Shown here: one piece after another, positions 1 to 13,171 of the stretch | Position numbering within the stretch: the first letter of the stretch is position 1 | Layout of the letters: every line of letters starts with the position of its first letter | Assembly (NCBI RefSeq): GCF_051401765.1 | Contig: NW_027480422.1 | Location: 21,594,001 to 21,658,000 of the forward strand | Direction of reading: 5' to 3' | Length of the DNA: 64,000 bases | From: Calliopsis andreniformis | Taxonomy: Eukaryota > Arthropoda > Insecta > Hymenoptera > Andrenidae | Made by a program: the position numbers and the translations under genes | The notes under the pieces: generated by a model | What the model was told of the DNA's origin: nothing | Databases searched by the model: none | The model's input: only the letters and a program-made list of their open reading frames with translations

Positions 1-3000
1 ACTATTCGATCTGGTGGAGCAACGCCCTAGAGTGCAGCATAGGTTGCGCGGAACATAGAAATGATCACAACTTTCACCCTGGTTGCTATTATTCGTTTTA
101 TATGATGGAAAAACTGTTGTATTTATATTGTATTTTAAGCTTCTGGCGTTGACTTCTTAGGCCCTAACAGTTCGATCTGGTGTAGCAACGCCCTAGAGTG
201 AAGCCTAGGTTGCCCGGAATGCAGAAATGACCATCACTTTCACACTGGTGGCAATTATTCGTCTTATACAATGGAAAAACTGTTCTATTAATTTTGTATT
301 TTATGCTTCGGGCGTTGACTTCTAAGGCCCTAACTATTCGATCTGGTGGAGCAACGCCCTAGAGTGAAGCCAAGGTTTCCCGGAACGTAGAAATGACCGT
401 TACTTTCACAATGTTTGCAATTATTCATTTTATACGATGGAAAAACTGTTGTACGTATATTGCTTTTTATGCTTCTGGCGTTGACTCCTATGGCCGTAGC
501 TATTCGATTTGGTGGAGCAGCGCCCTAGAGTGAAGCCAAGGTTGCACGGAACGTAGATACGACCATAACTTTCACACTGGTTGCAATTATTAGTTTCATG
601 CAATGGAAAAACTGTTCTATTAATTTTGTATTTAATGCTTCCGGCGTTGACTGCCAAGGCCCCGACTATTCGATCTGGTGGAGCAACGCCATAGTGTCAA
701 GCCTAGGTTGCCCGGAACGTAGATATGACCATTACTTTTACACAGGTTGCAAATATTCGTTTTATACGATGGAGAAACTGTTGTATTTATAATGTACTTT
801 ATGCGTCTGGCGTTGACTTATAAGGCCCTAACTATTCGATGTGGTGGAGCAACGCCCTGGAGCAAAACCTAGGTTGCACGGCACGTAGAAATGACCACAA
901 CATTCACACTGGTTGCAATTATTCGTTTTATACAATGGAAAAGCTGTTTTATTGATTATGTATTTTATGCTTCGGGCGTTGACTTCTAAGGCCCTAACTA
1001 CTCGATCTGGTGGAGCAACGCCCTAGTGTGAATCCTAGGTTGCCCGGAGCGTAGAAATGTCCATCACCTTCACTCTGGTTGTAATTATTCCTGTTGTACG
1101 ATGCAAAAACTGTCGTATTTTTATTGTATTTTATGCTTCTGGCGTTGACTTCTAGGCCCTAACTATTCGATCAGGTGGAGCAACGCCCTAGGGTGAAGCC
1201 TAGGTTGCCCGGAACGTAGAAATGATCATTGCCTTCACACTGTTTGCAAATATACATTATATACGGTGGAAAAGCTGTTGTATCTATTTTGTATTTTATG
1301 CTTCTGGAGTTGACTTCTTAGGCCCTAACTATTCGATCTGGTGGAACAGCGCCCTAGAGTGAAGCCTGGGTTGCCCGGAACGTAGAAATGACCATCACTT
1401 TCACACTGGTTGCAATTATTCGTCTTATACAATGGAAAAACTGTTCTATTAATTTTGTATTTTATGCTTCGGGCGTTGACTTCTAAGGCCCTAACTATTC
1501 GATCTGGTGGAGCAACGCCCTAGAGTGAAGCCTAGGTTGCTCCGAACGTAGAAATTACCATAGCTTTCATACTGGTTGCAATTATTCGTTTCATACGATG
1601 GAAAAACTGTTGTATTTATACTGTATTTTATGCTTCTGGCGTTGACATCTAAGGCCCTAACTATTCGATCTGGTGGAACAGCGCCCTAGAGTGAAGCCTG
1701 GGTTGCCCGGAACGTAGAAATGACCATCACTTTCACACTGGTTGCAATTATTCGTTTTATACAATGGAAAAACTGTTGTATTAATTTTGTATTTTATGCT
1801 TCTGGCGTTGACTTCTAAGGCCCTAACTATTCGATCTGGTGGAACAGCGCCCTAGAGTGAAGCCGGGGTTGCCCGGACCGTAGAAATGACCATCACTTTC
1901 ACACAGGTTGCAATTATTCGTTTTATACAACGGAAAAACTGTTCTATTAATTTTGTATTTTATGTTTCGGGCGTTGACATCTAAGGCCCTAACTATTCGA
2001 TCTGGTGGAGCAACGCCCTAGAGTGCAGCATAGGTTGCGCGGAACATAGAAATGATCACAACTTTCACCCTGGTTGCTATTATTCGTTTTATATGATGGA
2101 AAAACTGTTGTATTTATATTGTATTTTAAGCTTCTGGCGTTGACTTCTTAGGCCCTAACAGTTCGATCTGGTGTAGCAACGCCCTAGAGTGAAGCCAAGG
2201 TTGCCCGGAACGTAGAAATGACCGTTACTTTCACAATGTTTGCAATTATTCATTTTATACGATGGAAAAACTGTTGTACTTATGTTGTATTTTATGCTTC
2301 TGGAGTTGACTTCTTAGGCCCTAACTATTCCATCTGGAGGAGCAACGCCCTAGAGTGAAGCCTAGGTTGCCCGGAATGCAGAAATGACCATCACTTTCAC
2401 ACTGGTGGCAATTATTCGTCTTATACAATGGAAAAACTGTTCTATTAATTTTGTATTTTATGCTTCGGGCGTTGACTTCTAAGGCCCTAACTATTCGATC
2501 TGGTGGAGCAACGCCCTAGAGTGAAGCATAGGTTGCGCGGAACGTAGAAATGATCATAACTTTCACACTGGTTGCTATTATTCGTTTTATATGATGGAAA
2601 AACTGTTGTATTTATATTGTATTTTATGCTTCTGGCGTTGACTTCTTAGGCCCTAACCATTCGATCTGGTGGAGCAACGCCCTAGAGTGAAGCCGAGGTT
2701 GCTCCGAACGTAGAAATGACCATAGCTTTCATACTGTTTGCAATTATTCGTTTCATACGATGGAAAAGCTGTTGTATTTATACTGTATTTTATGCTTCTG
2801 GCGTTGACTTCTAAGGCCCTAACTATTCGATCTGGTGGAACAGCGCCCTAGAGTGAAGCCTGGGTTGCCCGGAACGTAGAAATGACCATCACTTTCACAC
2901 TGGTTGCAATTATTCGTTTTATACAATGGAAAAACTGTTGTATTAATTTTGTATTTTATGCTTCTGGCGTTGACTTCTAAGGCCCTAACTATTCGATCTG

Positions 3001-3520
3001 GTGGAACAGCGCCCTAGAGTGAAGCCGGGGTTGCCCGGACCGTAGAAATGACCATCACTTTCACACTGGTTGCAATTATTCGTTTTATACAACGGAAAAA
3101 CTGTTCTATTAATTTTGTATTTTATGTTTCGGGCGTTGACTTCTAAGGCCCTAACTATTCGATCTGGTGGAGCAACGCCCTAGAGTGAAGCATAGTTTGC
3201 GCGGAACATAGAAATGATCACAACTTTCACCCTGGTTGCTATTATTCGTTTTATATGATGGAAAAACTGTTGTATTTATATTGTATTTTAAGCTTCTGGC
3301 GTTGACTTCTTAGGCCCTAACAGTTCGATCTGGTGTAGCAACGCCCTAGAGTGAAGCCAAGGTTGCCCGGAACGTAGAAATGACCGTTACTTTCACAATG
3401 TTTGCAATTATTCATTTTATACGATGGAAAAACTGTTGTACTTATGTTGTATTTTATGCTTCTGGAGTTGACTTCTTAGGCCCTAACTATTCCATCTGGA
3501 GGGGCAACGCCCTAGACTGA
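1..3520 (+). repeat. 7-monomer higher-order repeat (period 1162 bp)
   Basis: Variant monomers repeat in order at 1162-bp spacing. About 1535-2360 matches 2697-3520, including the rare forms GAAGCCGGGGTTGCCCGGAC (near 1859 and 3021) and GGTTGCTCCGAACG. The variant GAGTGCAGCATAGGTTGCGC at the left edge recurs at about 2031 and, with small changes, at about 3185. The left-edge copy is 12 monomers from the 1992 copy rather than 7 and later matches a shifted monomer, so whole monomers were gained or lost there. The HOR probably continues left of the window. Confidence 0.85.
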
Positions 3521-6500
3521 AGCCTAGGTTGCCCGGAATGCAGATATGACCATCACTTTCACACTGGTGGCAATTATTCCTGTTATACGATGGACAAACT
3601 GTTGGATTTTTAATGTACTTTATGCTTCTGGCGTTGACTTCTAAGGCCCTGTGTATTAGATCTGGTGGAGCAATGCCTCAGTGTTAAGTCTAGGATGCCC
3701 GGAACGTAGAAATGTCCGTTACTTTCACACAGGTTGCAATTACTCATTTTATGCGATGGAAAGCTGTTGTACATATATCGTATTTTATGTTTCTGGCATT
3801 GACTTCTTAGGCCCTAACTATTCGATCTGGTGGAGCAACGCTCAGGGGTGAAGCCTAGGTTGCGTGGAACGTAGAAATGACATTAACTTTCACACTGGTT
3901 TCAATTGTTCGTTTTATACAATGGAAAAACTGTTCTATTTATTTTGTATTTTATGCTTCTGGCGCTGACCTCTTAGGTCCTAACTATTGTATCTGGTGGA
4001 GCAACGCCCAGGGGTGAAGCCTAGGTTGCGCGGAACGTAGAAATGACCATAACTTTCACACTGGTTTCAATTATTCGTTTTATACAATGGAAAAACTGAT
4101 CTATTTATTTTGTATTTTATGCTTCGGGCGTTGACTTCTAAGACCCTAACTATTCGATCTGGTGGAGCAACGCCCTAGAGTGAAACCTAGGTTGCCCGGA
4201 ACATAGAAATGACCATTACCTTCACACTGTTTGCGATTATTCGTTTTATACGATGGAAAAACTGTTGTATTTATATTGTATTTTATGCTTCAGGCGTTGA
4301 CTTCTTAGGCCCTAACTATTCGATGTGGTTGAGCAACGCCCTAGAGTGAAGCCTAGATAGCCCGGAACGTAGAAATGACCATAGCTTTCACACTGGTTGC
4401 AATTACTCATTTTATGCGATGGAAAAACTGTTGTATTTATTTTGTATTTGGCGCTCCTGGCGTTGACTTCTTAGGCCCTAACTGATGGATCTGGTGGACC
4501 AACAGCCTAGAGTGAAGCCTAGGTTGGCCGGAACGTAGAAATGACCATTACATCCACACTGTTTGCAATTATTCATATTATACAGATGAAAAACTGTTGT
4601 ATTTATATTGTATTTTATGCTTCTGGCATGGACTTCTAAGGACCTAACTATTCGATGTGGTTGAGCAACGCCCTAGAGTGAAGCCTAGATTGCCCGGAAC
4701 GTAGAAATGACCATAGCTTTCATACTGGCTGCAATTATTCCCGTTATACGATGGAAAAACTGTTGTACTTATATTATATTTTATGTTTCAGGCGTTGACT
4801 TCTAAGGGCGTAGCTATTCGATGTGGTGCAGAAACGGCCTAGAGTGAAGCCTAGGTTGCCCGGAATATAGAAATGACCATCACCTTCACACGGTTTGCGA
4901 TTATTCATTTTATACGATGGTAAAACTGTTGTACATATATCGTATTTTATGCTTCTGGCGTTGACTTCTTAGGCCCTAACTATGCGATATGGTGGAGCAA
5001 CGCCCTAGAGTGAAGCCTAGATTGCCCGGAACGTAGAAATGACCATAGCTTTCATACTGGCTGCAATTATTCCCGTTATACGATGAAAAAACTGTTGTAC
5101 TTATGTTGTATTTTATGCTTCTGGCGTCGAATTCTAAGTCCCTAACTATTCGATCTGCTGGAGCAACGCCCTAGAGTGAAGCCTAGGGTGCCCGGAACGT
5201 AGAAATGACCATAACTTTCACACTGGTTTCAATTACTCGTTTTATACAATGGAAAAACTGTTCTATTTATTTTGTATTTTATGCTTCGGGCGTTGACTTC
5301 TATGGCCCTAACTATTCGATCTGGTGGAGCAACGCCCTAGAGTGAAGCCTAGGTTGCCCGGAACGTAGAAATGACCATAACTTTCATACTGGTTGCAATT
5401 ATTCGTTTTATACGATGGAAAAACTGTTGTATTTATATTGTATTTTATGCTTCAGGCGTTGACTTCTTAGGCCCTAACTATTCGCTCTGGTGGAACAACG
5501 CCCTAGTGACAAGCCTAGGTTGCACGGAATGTAGAAATGACCATCACTTTCACACTGGTTGCAATTATTCTTGTTATACACTGGAAAAACTGTTGTATTT
5601 ATTTTATATTTTATGCTTCTGGCATTGACTTCTAAGGCCCTAGCTATTCCATCTGGTGGAGCAACGCCGTAGAGTGGAGCCTAGGTCGCCCGAAACGTAG
5701 AAATGACCATTACTTTCACTCTGTTTGCAAATGTACATTATATACGATGGAAAAGCTGTTGTATTTATATTGTATTTTATGCTTCTGGCGTTGACTTCTT
5801 AAGCCCTAACTATTCGATCTGGTGGAGCAATGCCTCAGAGTTAAGTCTAGGATGCCCGCAACGTAGAAATGGCTATTACTTTCACACTTGTTGCAATTAT
5901 TCGTTTTATACGATGGAAAAACTGTTGTACATATATCGTATTTTATGCTTCAGGCGTTGACTTCTAAGGCCGTAGCTATTCGATGTGGTGGAGAAACGCC
6001 CTAGAGTGGAGCCTAGGTTGCCCGGAACGTAGAAATGACCATACCTTTCACACCGGTTGCAATTACTCATTTTATGCGATGGAAAAACTGTTGTACATAT
6101 ATCGTATTTTATGCTTCAGGCATTGACTCCTTAGGCCCTAACTATTCGATCTCGTGGAGCAACGTCCTAGGGTGAAGCCTAGGTTGCCCGGAACGTAGAA
6201 GTGACCATAACTATCAAACTGGTTGCAATTATTCATTTTATACGATGGATAGAATGTTGTATTTATACTGTATTTTATAGTTATGGCGCTGTCTTCTCGG
6301 GCCGTAGCTATTCGATGTGGTTGAGCAACGCCCTAGTGTGAAGCCTAGGTTGCCCGGAAGGTAGAAATGACCATTACATCCACACTGTTTGCAATTATTC
6401 ATATTATGCAGTGGAACAACTGTTGTATTTATATGGCATTTTATGCTTCTGGCATTGACTTCTAAGGCCGCAGCTATTCGATGTGGTGGAACGACGCCCT

Positions 6501-8014
6501 AGAGTGCAGCCTAGGTTGCCCGTATCGTAGAAATGACCATATCTTTCACACTGGTTGCAATTATTCCTGTTATACGATGGTAAAACTGTTGTACATATAT
6601 CGTATTCTATGCACCTGGCATTGACTTCTTAGGCCCTAACTATTCGATATGGTGGAGCAACGCCCTAGAGTGAAGCCTAGGTTGCCCGGAACGTAGAAAT
6701 GACCCTAACTATCAGACTGGTTGCAATTATTCCTGTTATACGATTCAAAAACTGTTGTATTTATATTGTATTTTATGCTTCTGGCGTTGACTTCTTAGGC
6801 CCTGACTATTCGATCAAGTGGAATGACGCTCTAGAGTGAAGCCTAGGTTGCCCGGAACTTAGAAATGACAATCACCTTCACTCTGGTTGCAATTGTTCCT
6901 GTTATACGATGGAAAAACTGTTGTACATATATCGTATTTTATGCTTCTGGCATTGACTTCTTAGGCCCTAACTATTCGATCTGGTGGAGTAACGCCCTAG
7001 GGTGAAGCCTAGGTTGCCCGGAACGTAGAAATGACCATAACTATCAGACTGGTTGCAATTATTCGTTTTATACGATGGAAAGACTGTTGTATTTATATTG
7101 TATTTTATAGTTATGGCGTTGTCTTCTAGGGCCGTAGCTATTCGATGTGGTGGAGCAACGCCCCCGAGTGAAGCCTAGGTTGCCGGAACGTAGAAATGAC
7201 CATCACTTTCACAATGATTGCAGTTATTCTTGTTATGCGATGGAAAAACCGTTGTATTTATATTGTATTTTATGCTTCTGGCGTAGGCTTCTTAGGCCCT
7301 AACTATTCGATCTGGGTGAAGCACGCCCTAGACTGAAGCCTAGGTTGCCCGGAACGTAGAAATGACCATCACTTTCACACTAGTTGCAATTATTCCTGTT
7401 ATACGATGGAAAAAGTGTTGTATTTATATTGTATTTTATGCTTCTGGTGTACACTTCTTAGGCCCTAGCTATTCGATCTGGAGGAACAACGCCCTAGAGT
7501 GAAGCCTAGGTTGCCCGGAACGTAGAAATGACCATCACTTTCACACTGGTTGCAATTATTCTTGTTATACGATGGAAAAACTGTTGTATTTATTTTGTAT
7601 GTTATGCCTCTGGCGTTTACTCCTAAGGCCGCAGCTATTCGATGTGGTGGAGCAACGCCAGAGAGTGAAGCCTAGGTTGCCCGGAACGTAGAAATGACCA
7701 TTACTTCCACACTGTTTGCAATTATTCATATCATACAGTGGAAAAACTGTTGTATTTATATGGCATTTTATGCTTCTGGCATTGACTTCTAAGGCCCTAA
7801 CTATTCGATGCGGTGGAGCAACGCCCTAGAGTGAAGTCTAGGTTGCCCGGAACGTAGAAATGACTATAACCATCAGACTGGTTGCAATTATTCGTTTTAT
7901 GCGATGGAAAGACTGTTGTACTTATATTGTATTTTATAGTTATGGCGTTGTCTTCTAGGGCCGTAGCTATTCGATGTGGTTGCGCAACGCCCTAGAGTGA
8001 AGCCTAGGTTGCCC

Positions 8015-8853
8015 GGAACGTAGAAATGACCATTACTTCCACACTGTTTGCAATTATTCATATTATACAGTGGAAAAACTGTTGCATTTATATGGCATTT
8101 AATGCTTCTGGCATTGAGATCTGAGGCCAAACTATTCGATGTGGTGGAGCAACGCCCTAGAGTGAAGCCTAGGTTGCCCGGAACGTAGAAATGACAATAC
8201 CTTTCACACTGGTTGCAATTATTCCTGTTATACAAGGGAAAAACTGTTGTATATATATTGTTTTTTATGCTTCTGGAGTTGACTTCCTGGGCCCTAACTA
8301 TTTTATCTGGAAGAGCAACGCCCTAGAGTGAAGCCTAGGTTGCCCGGAATGCAGAAATAACAATCACTATCACACTGGTGGCAATTATTCCTGTTATACG
8401 ATGGACAAACTGTTGGATTTTTAATGTACTATATGCTTCTGGCGTTGACGTCTAAGGCCCTATGTATTCCATCTGGTGAAGCAATGCCTCAGTGTTAAGT
8501 CTAGGATGCCTGGAACGTAGAAATGGCCGTTACTTTCACACTGGTTGCAATTATTCATATTATACAGTGGAACAACTGTTTTATTTATATGGCATTTTAT
8601 GCTTCAGGCATTGACTTCTAAGGCCCTAACTATTCGATGTGGTGGAGCAACGCCAGAGAGTGAAGCCTAGGTTGCCCGGAACGTAGAAATGACCATTACT
8701 TCCACACTGTTTGCAATTATTCATATTATACAGTGGAAAAACTGTTGCATTTATATGGCATTTAATGCTTCTGGCATTGAGATCTGAGGCCAAACTATTC
8801 GATGTGGTGGAGCAACGCCCTAGAGTGAAGCCTAGGTTGACCGGAACGTAGAA
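8015..8853 (+). repeat. 4-monomer-spaced duplicate monomer (663 bp)
   Basis: The distinctive junction GCATTGAGATCTGAGGCC is at about 8111 and again at about 8774, with matching ATTATACAGTGG and TTTATATGGCATTTAATG upstream. Roughly one monomer (8015-8190) matches 8678-8853. The 663-bp spacing is four monomers less one base. Confidence 0.75.
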
Positions 8854-9159
8854 ATGACCCTAGCTTTCACACTGGTTGCAATTATTCCTGTTATACAAGG
8901 GAAAAACTGTTGTATTTATATTGTATTTTATGCTCCTGGCGTTGACTTCTTAGGCCCTAACTATTCGATCTGGTGGAGCATGGCCCTAGAGTGAAGCCTA
9001 GGATGCCCGGAATGCTGAAATGACCATCACTTTCACACTGGTTGCAATTATTCTTGTTATACGATGGGAAAACTGTTGTATTTATTTTGTATTTTATGCC
9101 TCTGGCGTTGACTCCTAAGGCCGTAGCTATTCGATGTGGTGGAGCAACGCCCTAGAGTG

Positions 9160-10104
9160 AAGCCTAGGTTGCCCGTATCGTAGGAATGACCATATCTTTC
9201 ACACTGTTTGCAATTATTCCTTTTATACGATGGAAAAACTGTTGTATTTATATTGTATTTTATGCTTCTGGCATTGACTACTAAGGTCCTAGCTATTCGA
9301 TCTGGCGGAGCAGCGCTCTAGAGTGAAGCCTAGGTTGCCCGGAACTTAGAAAAGACCATCACCTTCACTCTGGTTGCAATCATTCCTGTTATACGATGGA
9401 AAAACTGTGGTATTTATATTGTATTTTATGCTTCTGGTGGAGACTTCTTAGGCCCTAGCTATTCGATCTGGAGGAACAACGCCCTAGAGTGAAGCCTAGG
9501 TTGCCCGGAACGTAGAAATGACCATAGCTTTCACACTGTTTGCAATTATTCCTGTTATACGATTGAAAAACTGTTGTATTTATATTGTATTTTATGCTTC
9601 TGGCGTTGACTTCTAAGGCCGCAGCTATTCGATGTGGTGGAGCAACGCCCTAGAGTGAAGCCTAGGTTGCCCGGAACGTAGAAATGACCATACCTTTCAC
9701 ACTGGTTGCAATTATTCCTGTTATACGATGGAAAAGCTGTTGTAGTTGTATTGTATTATATGCTTCTGGCGTAGACTTCTTAGGCCCTAACTATTCGATC
9801 AAGTGGAATGACGCCCTAGAGTGAAGCCTAGGTTGCCCGTACCGTAGAAATGACCATATCTTTCACACTGGTTGCAATTATTCCTGTTATACGATGGAAA
9901 AACTGTTGTATTTCTATTGTATTTTATGCTTCTGGCATTGACTACTAAGGTCCTAGCTATTCGATCTGGCGGAGCAACGCTCTAGAGTGAAGCCTAGGTT
10001 GCCCGGAACTTAGAAAAGACCATCACCTTCACTCTGGTTGCAATCATTCCTGTTATACGATGGAAAAACTGTGGTATTTATATTGTATTTTATGCTTCTG
10101 GCGT
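9160..10104 (+). repeat. 4-monomer-spaced two-monomer duplication (664 bp)
   Basis: 9160-9440 matches 9824-10104. Shared rare features are TTGCCCGTA.CGTAG, GCATTGACTACTAAGGTCC, TCTGGCGGAGCA.CGCTCTAG, GGAACTTAGAAAAGACC and AAAAACTGTGGTATTT. The flanks then diverge (CTGGTGGAGACTTC against CTGGCGTAGTCTTC), so only two of the four monomers are clearly shared. Confidence 0.75.
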
Positions 10105-13100
10105 AGTCTTCTTAGGCCCTAACTATTCGATCTGGGGGAACCACGCACTAGACTGAAGCATAGGTTGCCCGGAACGTAGAAATGACCATCACTTTCACAC
10201 TGGTTGCAATTATTCCTGTTATACAAGGGAAAAACTGTTGTACTTATATTGCATTTTATGCTTCTGGCGTTGACTTCTTAGGCCCTAACTATACGATCTG
10301 GTGGAGCAACGCCCTAGAGTGAAGCCTAGGTTGCCGGGAATGTAGAAATGACCATCACTTTCACAATGGTTGCAATTATTCTTGTTATACGATGGAAAAA
10401 CTGTTGTATTTATTTTGTTTTTTATAGTTATGGCGTTGACTTCTAAGGCCGTAGCTATTCCATCTGGTGGAACGACGCCCTAGAGTGAAGCCTAGGTTGT
10501 CCGTATCGTAGAAATGACCATAACTTTCATACTGGTTGCAATTATTCGTTTTATACCGTGGAAACACTGTTGTATTTATATTGTATTTTATGCGTCTGGA
10601 GTTGTTTTCTAAGACCCTAACTATTCGACCTGGTGGACCAACGCCCTGGAGTGAAGCCTAGGTTTCACGGAACGTAGAAATGCCCATTACTTTCACACTG
10701 GTTGTAATTATTACTTTTATACGATGTAATAACTGTTGTATTTTTATTTTATTGTGTGCTTCTGGCGTTGACTTCTAAGGTCCTAGCTATTCGAGCTGGT
10801 GGAGCAACGCTCTAGAGTGAAGCCTAGGTTGCCCGGAACTTAGAAATGACCATCACCTTCACTCTGGTTGCAATTATTCCTGTTATACGATGAAAATACT
10901 GTGGTATTTATATTGTATTTTATGCTTCTGGCGTAGGCTTCTTAGGCCCTAATTATTCGATCTGGGGGAACCACGCCCTAGAGTGAAGCCTAGGTTGCCC
11001 GGAACTTAGAAATGACCATCACCTTCACTCTGGTTGCAATTATTCCTGTTATACGATGGAAAAACTGTGGTATTTATATTGTATTTTATGCTTCTGGCGT
11101 AGGCTTCTTAGGCCCTAACTATTCGATCTGGGGGAACCACACCCTAGACTGAAGCCTAGGTTGCCCGCAACGTAGAAATGACCATCACTTTCACACTGGT
11201 TGCAATTATTCCTGTTATACAATGGAAAAACTGTTGTATTTATATTGTTTTTTAAAGTTATGGCGTTGACTTCTAAGGCCGTAGCTATTCGATGTGGTGG
11301 AGCAATGCCCTAGAGTGAAGCCTAGGATGCCCGCAACGTAGAAGTGACCATATCTTTCACACTGTTTGCAATTATTCCTGTTATAAGATTGAAAAACTGT
11401 TGTATTCATATTGTATTTTATGCTTCTGGCGTTGACTTCTAAGGCCGCAGCTATCCGATGTGGTGGAGCAACGCCCTAGAGTGAAGCCTAGGTTGCCCGG
11501 AACGTAGAAATGACCATACCTTTCACACTGGTTGCAATTATTCCTGTTATACGAGGGAAATACTGTTGTATTTATATTTTATTTTATGCTTCTGGCGTAG
11601 GTTTCTTAGGCCCTAACTATTCGATCTGGGGGAACCACGCCCCAGACTGAAGCCTAGGTTGCCGGGAACGTAGAAATGACCATCACTTTCACACTGGTTG
11701 CAATTATTCCTGTTATACGATGAAAAAACTGTTGTATTTATGTTGTGTTTTATGCTTCTGGTGTAGACTTCTTAGGCCCTAGCAATTCGATCTGGAGGAA
11801 CAACGCCCTAGAGTGAAGCCTAGGCTGCTCGGAATGTAGAAATGACCATCACTTTCACAATGGCTGCAATTATTCTTGTTATACGATGGAGAAACTGTTG
11901 TATTTATTTTGTATATTATGCCTCTGGCGTTGACTCCTAAGGCCGTAGCTATTCGATGTGTTGGAGCAACGCCCTAGAGTGAAGCCGAGGTTACTCGGAA
12001 CGTAGAAATGACCATGTCTTTCACACTGGTTGCAATTATTCCTGTTATACGATGGAAATACTGTGGTATTTATATTGTATTTTATGCTTCTGGCGTTGAC
12101 TTCTAAGTCCCTGGCTATTCGATCTTGTGGAGCAACGCCCTAGGGTGAAGCCTAGGTTGCCCGGAACGTAGAAATGACCATTACTTTCACACTGTTTGCA
12201 ATTATTCCTGTTATACTATGGAAAAACTGTTGTATCTTTATTGTATTTTATGCTCCTGGGGTTGACTTCTTAGGCCCTAAATATTCGATCCGGTGGAGCA
12301 TCGCCCTAGAGTGAGGCCTAGGTTGACCGGAGCGTAGAACTGACTATTACCTTCACACTGTTTGCAATTTTTCCTGTTATACGATGGAAAAACTGTTGGA
12401 TTCTTATTGTACTGTATGATTCTGGCGTTGACTTCTAAGGTCCTATCTATTCGATCTGGCCGAGCAATGCCTCAGAGTTAAGTCTAGGATGCCCGTAACG
12501 TTGAAATGGCCATTACTTTCACACTGGTTGCAGTTATTCGTTTTAGACGATGGAAAAGCTGTTGTATTTATATTGTATTTTATGCTTCTGGCGTTGACTT
12601 CTAAGGCCGTAGCTAATCGATGTGGTGGAGCAACGCCCTAGAGTGCATCCTATGTTGCACGGATCGTAGAAATGACCATAAGTTTCACTCTGGTTGCAAT
12701 CACTCGTTTTATACAATGGTAAAACTGTTGTATTAATTTTGTATTTTATGCTTCTGGCGTTGACTTCTAAGGCCGCAGCTATCCGATGTGGTGGAGCAAC
12801 GCCCTAGAGTGAAGCCTAGGTTGCCCGGAACGTAGAAATGACCATACCTTTCACACTGGTTGCAATTATTCCTGATATACAAGGGAAAAACTGTTGTATT
12901 TATATTGTATCTTATGCTTCTGGCGTTGACTTCCTGGGCCCTAGCTACTCTATCTGGATGAGCAACGCCCTAGAGTGAAGCCTAGGTTGACCGGAATGCA
13001 GAAATGACCATCACTTTCACACTGGTGGCAATTATTCCTGTTATACGATGGACAAACTGTTGGATTTTTAATGTACTTTATGCTTCTGGCGTTGACTTCT

Positions 13101-13171
13101 AAGGCCCTATGTATTCGATCTAGTGGAGCAATGCCTCAGTGTTAAGTCTAGGATGCCCGGAACGTAGAAAT

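Larger units (their letters stand above)
3521..13171 (+). repeat. Diverged satellite stretch with weak higher-order structure
   Basis: About 58 monomers without a clear long repeat. Recognisable subtypes are interspersed. One ends in TTTTATAGTTATGGCGTTG (near 6270, 7106, 7934, 10422). One has an ATACAGTGGAAAAACTG box (near 7734, 8067, 8728). One has CTGGGGGAACCACGC (near 10133, 10970, 11130). Small length changes occur, such as a missing A at about 3757 and a missing C at about 7186. No gene-like or unique sequence was seen. Confidence 0.85.

Noticed and set aside
160..180. Telomere-like sequence from CCCTAAC in each monomer
   Set aside because: Only one unit occurs per 166 bp, with no tandem telomeric run.
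2150..2190. Pol III internal promoter or tRNA-derived origin, from GTTCGATCTGG-like sequence
   Set aside because: The B-box-like match lacks its final conserved C in most copies, there is no properly spaced A box, and no tRNA fold was recognised.
5371..5628. Repeated 85-codon plus-strand frames of the MTITF type (also 5703, 18318, 28279, 30436, 60807, 61470)
   Set aside because: They are the same monomer read from its internal ATG through one and a half units, open only where TTCTTAGG replaces TTCTAAGG. The periodicity of the DNA explains them.
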